Under the pieces are notes generated by a model, which was not told where the DNA came from, made no database searches, and saw only the letters and a program-made list of their open reading frames with translations. A stretch of DNA of 64,000 bases from Beijerinckiaceae bacterium (GTDB lineage Bacteria > Pseudomonadota > Alphaproteobacteria > Rhizobiales > Beijerinckiaceae), in contig JAIELD010000029.1 in the NCBI GenBank assembly GCA_019753285.1, positions 124,001-188,000 on the forward strand, in the 5' to 3' direction. Below, in pieces: positions 58,894 through 64,000 of the stretch (its first letter is position 1; the number at the start of each line of letters is the position of its first letter). A program made the position numbers and the translations under genes.

Positions 58894-60027
58894 ATGACGA
58901 ACCTGCCAACAGCCATCCATGACCGACAGGGAGACGTGCTGCGCATCGTCTTTGGCGGACTCTGGGTCGCGGACGGCGCGCGCCCTGCGGAGCAAGCGGC
59001 CGACAAGGCGATGGAAGGGCTCGACAGCATCAAGTCGGCGAAGCTCGACATGAGCAGCGTCGAGAAGCTCGACACGATGGGCGCATGGCTCGTCGCACGC
59101 ATCAAGCACGAACTCGAGCAGCGCAAGGTGAGCGTAACCGTCGAAGGCGCACGCGAAGAATACATGCTGTTGCTGAACGAGATCATCTGCGACGGCTGCG
59201 ATCCGCATGTCAGGCAAAAAAACCCGGGCGTCGTCGATTATCTCGCCGAGGTCGGCATGGCGGTCGCGCGCAGCGGCAGCGATCTCGTGCGCGGCACCGC
59301 CTTCCTCGGCGATTTCGTGATTTCGCTCGGCAGGGTCATCCTCAATCCTCGCCGCTTCCGCCTGACCTCCGTCGTCAATCAGGTGGAGAAGATGGCGTTC
59401 CGCGGCGCGCCGATCATCATTCTGATTTCACTGCTCGTCGGCGCGATCATCGCGCAGCAGAGCCTGTTCCAGTTGCAGGCCTATGGCACCAGCGCCTTCG
59501 TCGCCGACCTGCTGGGCATCCTCATCCTGCGCGAGCTTGCCGTTCTGTTGACCGCCATCATGATGGCGGGCCGCTCTGGCTCCAGCATCACCGCCGAGAT
59601 CGGTTCGATGAAGATGCGCGAGGAGATCGACGCGCTTCGCACCATGGGCCTCGATCCGGTCGAAGTCCTCGTCATCCCGCGCGTTCTGGGCCTCGTCATC
59701 TCGATGCCTATATTGACGTTCATCAGCGCCATGTCGGGATTGTTCGGCGGCGGGCTGGTCGCCTGGATCTATGGCAGCGTGACGCCGGACATCTTCTTGT
59801 CGAGGCTGCAGGCCGCCATCGGCCTCAACACCTTCCTCGTCGGCATGATCAAGGCGCCGTTCATGGCGCTGGTGATCGGTCTCATCGCCTGCGTCGAGGG
59901 TCTCGCGGTCAAGGGCTCCGCCGAGTCGCTCGGCGCGCAGACGACGGATTCGGTGGTCAAATCCATTTTCATGGTGATCGTCGTCGACGGGCTGTTCGCA
60001 ATGTTCTTCGCAGCGATCCACTACTAG
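58894..60027 (+). CDS. mlaE: MlaE-type phospholipid ABC transporter permease with fused STAS domain
   Basis: A 377-residue inner-membrane permease. Residues 1-105 form a STAS domain (Leu-Asp-Met-Ser-Ser-Val-Glu-Lys-Leu-Asp-Thr-Met-Gly-Ala) equal to the separate MlaB of enterics. The MlaE domain (about 125-375) has five membrane segments and the family motifs Gly-Ala-Ile-Ile-Ala-Gln-Gln, Ala-Gly-Arg-Ser-Gly-Ser-Ser-Ile-Thr-Ala-Glu-Ile-Gly, and Glu-Glu-Ile-Asp-Ala-Leu. It transports phospholipids across the periplasm with MlaF and MlaD, encoded next. Confidence 0.93.
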   Translation: MTNLPTAIHDRQGDVLRIVFGGLWVADGARPAEQAADKAMEGLDSIKSAKLDMSSVEKLDTMGAWLVARIKHELEQRKVSVTVEGAREEYMLLLNEIICDGCDPHVRQKNPGVVDYLAEVGMAVARSGSDLVRGTAFLGDFVISLGRVILNPRRFRLTSVVNQVEKMAFRGAPIIILISLLVGAIIAQQSLFQLQAYGTSAFVADLLGILILRELAVLLTAIMMAGRSGSSITAEIGSMKMREEIDALRTMGLDPVEVLVIPRVLGLVISMPILTFISAMSGLFGGGLVAWIYGSVTPDIFLSRLQAAIGLNTFLVGMIKAPFMALVIGLIACVEGLAVKGSAESLGAQTTDSVVKSIFMVIVVDGLFAMFFAAIHY

Positions 60028-60030
60028 ACG

Positions 60031-60957
60031 ATGAGCGAGCCAGACATGCCTTCCGCTTCGATGATCGACGCCCCCGGCAAAGGCGCAGCCGCGCCCGGAG
60101 ACGTTCATGTCAGTGCGAATGGCGGTGGCGAGCACATCGACGAACGTCATGGCGAGGTCATCATCCGCGTGCGCGATCTGTCCGTCGGTTTCGGCGACCG
60201 CACCATCAACAAGGATCTCAATCTCGACGTCTACCGCGGCGAGATTCTCGGCGTTGTGGGTGCATCCGGCACCGGCAAATCGGTGCTGCTGCGCACGATC
60301 ATCGGCCTCGTGCCGAAACGCGCGGGCTCGATCGAGGTGTTCGGGCAGGATTTCGCCAAGCTCAACGAGGAGCAGCGCCGCATGGTGGAGCGCCGCTGGG
60401 GCATCCTCTTCCAGCAAGGCGCGCTGTTTTCGGCCTTGACGGTCAAGCAGAACATCCAGCTCCCGATGCGTGAATATCTCGACATGTCGGATCGGCTGCT
60501 CGACGAACTGGCGATCCTGAAGATCGAGATGGTGGGCCTGAAGCCGGAGGCCGCCGAAAAGTTTCCCTCCGAGCTCTCGGGCGGCATGATCAAGCGCGCA
60601 GCTCTCGCCCGCGCGCTCGCGCTCGACCCTGAAATCGTGTTCCTTGACGAGCCCACCTCCGGTCTCGATCCGATCAGCGCCGGCGAATTCGACGAACTGA
60701 TCGCCACCCTGCAGAAAACTTTAGGGCTCACCGTTTTTATGGTAACGCACGACCTCGACAGTCTGAAATCCGTATGCGATCGAATCGCCGCCATCGGTGA
60801 AGGCAAGGTGTTGGAAACCGGACCGATGGAGACAATGATGGCCTCGAACCATCCATGGCTGCGGTCCTACTTCCACGGCGCACGCAGCTTCAAAGGTGTG
60901 CGCTCGTCTCGTGAACCGCGCGACGGGAACGCCCCCGCTTCTATCGGGAGCGCCTGA
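60031..60957 (+). CDS. mlaF: MlaF-type ABC transporter ATP-binding protein
   Basis: A 308-residue ATPase. Walker A Gly-Ala-Ser-Gly-Thr-Gly-Lys-Ser near 82, signature Leu-Ser-Gly-Gly-Met near 186, Walker B Ile-Val-Phe-Leu-Asp-Glu-Pro-Thr-Ser-Gly near 207, and the switch His in Val-Thr-His-Asp near 240. The first 45 residues are extra and low complexity; a later start may be used. It lies three bases after mlaE and five before mlaD. Confidence 0.93.
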   Translation: MSEPDMPSASMIDAPGKGAAAPGDVHVSANGGGEHIDERHGEVIIRVRDLSVGFGDRTINKDLNLDVYRGEILGVVGASGTGKSVLLRTIIGLVPKRAGSIEVFGQDFAKLNEEQRRMVERRWGILFQQGALFSALTVKQNIQLPMREYLDMSDRLLDELAILKIEMVGLKPEAAEKFPSELSGGMIKRAALARALALDPEIVFLDEPTSGLDPISAGEFDELIATLQKTLGLTVFMVTHDLDSLKSVCDRIAAIGEGKVLETGPMETMMASNHPWLRSYFHGARSFKGVRSSREPRDGNAPASIGSA

Positions 60958-60962
60958 GCTTC

Positions 60963-62297
60963 ATGGAAAATCGTGCCAATTACGCGCTTGTCGGTCTGTT
61001 CACGCTTGGCGTCATTGCCTCCGTGTTCGCCTTCGTCTGGTGGTTTCGCGTCTCCAACCAGGCAGGCGAGCGCGCCGAATACCGGCTGATCTTCACTGGT
61101 TCCGTCTCCGGCCTCGGCAAGGGCGGCATCGTCAAGTTCAACGGCATCAGGGTTGGTGACGTCACGGAGATCGAGTTCGTCAAGGATGATCCGAGCCGCG
61201 TCTCCGCCATCATCAAGATCGACCCGAAGACGCCGGTGCGCAGCGACACCCGCGCCCGTCTCGAATATCAGGGCCTGACCGGCGTCGCCTCCATCGCGCT
61301 CACCGGCGGCAAGAGCGACGCTGCGCCGCTGAAGACCCCCGACGGCAAGGGTATTTCGACGATCTACGCCGAACGCTCCGATTTCCAAGACCTGCTGGAG
61401 ACGGCGCAGCGGCTCTCCGGCAAGGCGGATTCGATTCTCAACAACGTCGACGCCCTGCTGAAGGACAATCAGGGCCAGATCGGCGATACGATCAAGAACA
61501 TCCAGGTGTTCTCGAAAGCGCTCGCCGACAACTCGCCCAACGTCTCGGCCTTCCTCGGCGCGGTCGGCGACATGTCGCAGCGCATCTCCGCTCTCTCGCT
61601 CAAGCTCGAGAAGCTGTCGAGCGACGCAGATGACCTGCTGCGCGCGGTCGATCCGGCCAGCATCAACCGCACGGTCAGCAACATCGAGACCTTCACGCAG
61701 ACGATCGCCGAGAACAAGGCCAACATCAACGGCATCCTCTCCGATGCTGCGACGCTGGCAAAACGTCTCAACCAGACCACCGGGACGCTCGACCTCGCGC
61801 TTAATTCATTCACCGATCTGACGAAGGCGATCGACGCGCAGCGCATCAACCGCTCGATCGAGGGCATCTCCAAACTGTCCGATACGCTCGGCGCACGCGC
61901 CGGCGACGTCGATACGGTGCTGCGCAACGCCGCCGCTGTTTCGAACAAGCTGACGGGCACCGTCGACAAGGTCGACCGCGTGCTGGTCGCGGCGGAAAAT
62001 TTCCTCGGCATCGAGGGCGGCGCCAACGGCCTCACCAAGAACATGTTCAGCGAGATCACCGAAGCCGCGAAGGCGTTTCGCACGCTCTCTCTTAACCTCG
62101 ACAAGCGGACGGCCGAGATCACGGCGGGCTTCAACAAGCTTTCCGGTCCCGGCCTTCGCGACATTCAGGGCTTGGCGACCGATACGCGCCGCACCGTCAA
62201 CGAGGCGAACCGCACGGTGCGCAGCCTCGGCCGCGACCCGAGCCAGCTTCTGTTCGGCGGTCAATCCTCCGTGCCGGAATACAGCGGGAGCCGTTAG
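60963..62297 (+). CDS. mlaD: MlaD/MCE-family lipid-binding protein
   Basis: A 444-residue protein with one N-terminal membrane anchor (about 10-30), an MCE domain (about 40-120: Phe-Asn-Gly-Ile-Arg-Val-Gly-Asp-Val, Tyr-Gln-Gly-Leu-Thr-Gly-Val-Ala) and a long helical C-terminus (about 140-420) that can form a needle-like tunnel as in PqiB-type MCE proteins. It is longer than enteric MlaD (183), typical for this order. It hands lipids between the membranes. Confidence 0.92.
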   Translation: MENRANYALVGLFTLGVIASVFAFVWWFRVSNQAGERAEYRLIFTGSVSGLGKGGIVKFNGIRVGDVTEIEFVKDDPSRVSAIIKIDPKTPVRSDTRARLEYQGLTGVASIALTGGKSDAAPLKTPDGKGISTIYAERSDFQDLLETAQRLSGKADSILNNVDALLKDNQGQIGDTIKNIQVFSKALADNSPNVSAFLGAVGDMSQRISALSLKLEKLSSDADDLLRAVDPASINRTVSNIETFTQTIAENKANINGILSDAATLAKRLNQTTGTLDLALNSFTDLTKAIDAQRINRSIEGISKLSDTLGARAGDVDTVLRNAAAVSNKLTGTVDKVDRVLVAAENFLGIEGGANGLTKNMFSEITEAAKAFRTLSLNLDKRTAEITAGFNKLSGPGLRDIQGLATDTRRTVNEANRTVRSLGRDPSQLLFGGQSSVPEYSGSR

Positions 62298-62899
62298 TGT
62301 CTGATCGTAACGAAACGTCACGTCGTCGCTTCATGGCGGGCCTATTCATAACAGCCGCCGGGCTAGCGGTGTCGGCCTGCGGCACGCCGCCCTCACCGAC
62401 CTTCGACCTATCGGCCGCACGCGACATCCCGCCCCGCAAGCGCGGCGGTCTCAGCGGCCAGTTGATCGTCTACGAGCCCGTCACGCTCGCCGTCTATGAC
62501 AGTGACCGCCTCGTCGTCAAAGGCCGGACGCAGGGTCTGACCTACCTGCCGGGCGCGCAATGGGCAGACCGGCTGCCGCGCCTCGTCCAGACGAGGATGA
62601 TCCAGAGTTTCGAGAACGCCAACCGCTTCAAGAGCGTCGGCCGGCCCGGCGATCAGATCAGCGCGACGATGGTGCTCAACACCGAAATCCGCGCCTTCCA
62701 GATCGAGGAGGAAACGCGCGAGGCGCTGGTGGAGATTTCCGCCAAGGTGATCGGCCAGGGGTCCGGCCAAATACAGCGCGCGCAGCTTTTCACGGTGCGG
62801 ATCCCGGTCACTTCGATCGATGCAGGCGGCGCGACCACGGCGCTCGACGAGGCGCTTCGCCAGGCGCTGGCGCAGATCGTGGGCTGGACGGCGCGATAG
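62297..62899 (+). CDS. PqiC/ABC-type transport auxiliary lipoprotein
   Basis: A 200-residue outer-membrane lipoprotein. Arg-Arg-Arg-Phe-Met-Ala-Gly opens a Tat-like signal and Leu-Ala-Val-Ser-Ala-Cys is a lipobox, so Cys near 28 is lipidated. The body has Trp-Ala-Asp-Arg-Leu-Pro-Arg-Leu-Val-Gln-Thr and follows the ABC-auxiliary fold (DUF330). It likely receives lipids from the MCE protein. Its start overlaps the mlaD stop by one base (GTG start). Confidence 0.86.
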   Translation: MSDRNETSRRRFMAGLFITAAGLAVSACGTPPSPTFDLSAARDIPPRKRGGLSGQLIVYEPVTLAVYDSDRLVVKGRTQGLTYLPGAQWADRLPRLVQTRMIQSFENANRFKSVGRPGDQISATMVLNTEIRAFQIEEETREALVEISAKVIGQGSGQIQRAQLFTVRIPVTSIDAGGATTALDEALRQALAQIVGWTAR

Positions 62900-62925
62900 C
62901 TGGCTCTCGGGAGGCGGCCGTTGCG

Positions 62926-63702
62926 CTAGAGCTTGCCGCCGACGAGATAAATTGTCCCGAGAACGATTGCAGCGGCTGCGGCCAAGCAGCCGGCAGCGCG
63001 CATTGGCAGCGCCGGTGCGATGACCGCCTCGCGTTCATCGACATAATCCGCCGCAGGCTTCCGGCCGGTAACCATGGCGTGGATCAGCGGGTCCTTGCGC
63101 ACAAGCCAGTAGCAGAGATTGGCCGTGACGTGCACTGCGATGAAGGCGAGCAGATAATTGAAGCCGCGTACATGCCAGGAGCCGACTTTCTTGGCGGTGT
63201 CGTCGGAGATCAGAACCTGCAGCGGCCCGGCATTGATGTCGTTGTGATCGAGCAGGAACAGGCCGAGCGTCGCCTGCGTGGCAAGAGCGAGGAACAGCAG
63301 GATGATCATCCATGTCCCTATCGGGTTATGACCGAGATAATGCGCCTTGCCGCCGCGCAGGAGATCGAGGCCGTAGGACAGCGCCGCTCCCGGCCAACGG
63401 ATAAAGGACGAAAATCGCGAAGTCGACGAGCCAAACACGCCCCAGAGCAGGCGGAAGACGAGCAGGATGAGGATCGCATAGCCGTTAAAGGCGTGCCAGC
63501 GCATCGAAAAATCGCCAACCGCCTCCGAGAAGCGAAAACTCAGCCAGGCATCGAGGATGAGGAAGACGAGCCCCCAGTGAAACAGCCGCGTCGGCAGGTC
63601 CCAGGCCACCACCTTGGCAGACCGACTTGCGGCCGGGCTACCACCAGGCTGCCAGGCCGTCGCGCCGTCGATCCGCGAAGACGGGTTGGGGGAAGACGTC
63701 AA
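62926..63702 (-). CDS. cytochrome b561-family protein (Ni/Fe-hydrogenase b-type cytochrome-like)
   Basis: A 258-residue membrane protein. Membrane segments lie near 45-65, 75-95, 135-155, 180-205 and 235-255. Likely haem-ligand His are in Leu-Phe-His-Trp, Met-Arg-Trp-His, Trp-His-Val-Arg and Ile-Ala-Val-His. It lies seven bases after the cytochrome c' gene on the same strand; the pair probably moves electrons from quinol to a periplasmic haem protein. It starts with TTG at 63702; no alternative ATG precedes the first segment. Confidence 0.83.
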   Translation of the reverse strand: MTSSPNPSSRIDGATAWQPGGSPAASRSAKVVAWDLPTRLFHWGLVFLILDAWLSFRFSEAVGDFSMRWHAFNGYAILILLVFRLLWGVFGSSTSRFSSFIRWPGAALSYGLDLLRGGKAHYLGHNPIGTWMIILLFLALATQATLGLFLLDHNDINAGPLQVLISDDTAKKVGSWHVRGFNYLLAFIAVHVTANLCYWLVRKDPLIHAMVTGRKPAADYVDEREAVIAPALPMRAAGCLAAAAAIVLGTIYLVGGKL

Positions 63703-63708
63703 TTCCGA

Positions 63709-64000
63709 TCAGCCCGGCTTGCGGTAGACCTTGTGACAGGCTCCGCAATTCGAAAGCACCTTGGGGATTTCAGCCTTGAAGCTCGCCTCGTCCTTGATCG
63801 CTGCGAGCGCGGCGGTAGCGTCCGCGCCGATCTTCGTGAAGCCGGCCGTGAACTTCGCCTTGTCTTCCCAGATCACGGGAAGCGCTTCGGTCTTCTCGCC
63901 GGTCTTCGAATCATCGGGGAACAGATTGGGCAGCTTTTTCGAGCCATCGACGATCGCGTTGAGCAGTTTCTGCGTCTCGGCAAGATTGAACGGGGCCTGG
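63709..64000 (-). CDS. cytochrome c' (c-556 type), 5' part outside the window
   Basis: The minus-strand frame is open to the right edge and stops at 63709-63711. The visible 96 residues end in Asn-Cys-Gly-Ala-Cys-His-Lys-Val-Tyr-Arg-Lys, the C-terminal haem-attachment site of cytochrome c', and have the four-helix pattern with Trp-Glu-Asp-Lys. This is a periplasmic, high-spin haem protein. The signal peptide and the axial Met or Leu ligand lie outside the window. Confidence 0.85.
   Translation of the reverse strand, partial: QAPFNLAETQKLLNAIVDGSKKLPNLFPDDSKTGEKTEALPVIWEDKAKFTAGFTKIGADATAALAAIKDEASFKAEIPKVLSNCGACHKVYRKPG

Noticed and set aside
1-64000. CRISPR arrays, rRNA, tRNA and insertion sequences
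   Set aside because: I saw no spaced direct repeats, no tRNA-like cloverleaf at the island edge, and no transposase gene; short tRNAs could still escape reading by eye.

Overview
The window reads as a piece of chromosome from a GC-rich alphaproteobacterium of the order Hyphomicrobiales (Rhizobiales). The evidence is the FlbT/FlaF/FliX flagellar regulators, a CckA hybrid kinase, a MotE/DUF6468 flagellar operon, a giant growth-pole-ring (GPR/RgsE)-like polar scaffold and a STAS-MlaE lipid transporter. I cannot fix the family; the presence of FliX argues for the Bradyrhizobium/Methylobacterium/Beijerinckia side of the order rather than Sinorhizobium.

Layout. (1) 1-5639: a visibly AT-richer block, all on the plus strand, with the end of an unknown gene, an HNH endonuclease, a small PD-(D/E)xK-like protein and a 1232-residue SNF2/RapA-type helicase whose C-terminus carries about 17 tandem 15-residue Cys/Ser-x-x-Ser/Thr-Gly repeats. 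It looks like a laterally acquired defence module and is the best candidate here for an undescribed system; its left end lies outside the window. (2) 5917-9835: metabolic genes (type II NADH dehydrogenase, acetamidase/formamidase, D-2-hydroxyacid dehydrogenase, a small basic protein). (3) 9897-42654: cckA and a large flagellar cluster: flgB-flgC-fliE-fliQ-fliR-flhB; fliO-fliP; fliL-fliM-DUF6468-motE and a large TPR protein; flgF-flgG-flgA-flgH; fliX; flgI-flgJ-flgN; flbT-flaF; flagellin; flaG; flgE-flgK-flgL. A cytochrome b561/dksA pair and a MerR-regulator/cysteine-hydrolase pair interrupt it. fliF, fliG, fliN, fliI, flhA, flgD, fliK, motA/motB and flbD are absent from the window. (4) 42902-47072: YcjF/YcjX membrane protein and GTPase, histidine phosphatase, 2Fe-2S ferredoxin, Hpt protein. 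(5) 47324-52477: the 1717-residue GPR-like coiled-coil protein. (6) 52557-64000: XRE-cupin regulator, thiD, DMT transporter, LpxH-like phosphoesterase with a GT4 glycosyltransferase, cheZ, an Mla/MCE lipid-transport operon, and a cytochrome b plus cytochrome c' pair running off the right edge.

Regulation visible in the DNA. The hook and ring operons (flgF, flgI, flgE) each have a sigma54-like -24/-12 element whose -12 dinucleotide lies about 80 bp before the start codon, and each has a palindrome of the type GGGCAA-N3-TTGCCG about 103-110 bp further upstream, a candidate site for the enhancer-binding protein FlbD. The early operons have CtrA-like TTAA-N7-TTAA boxes: an exact one in front of flgB, with a FlbD-like palindrome ten bases away, and one-mismatch versions before fliL, fliX and flagellin. 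Together with CckA, FliX and FlbT in the same window this suggests a Caulobacter-like hierarchy: CckA to CtrA, then early genes, then FliX/FlbD/sigma54 and hook genes, then FlbT control of flagellin mRNA. The flagellin leader contains a clean stem-loop that could be the FlbT target.
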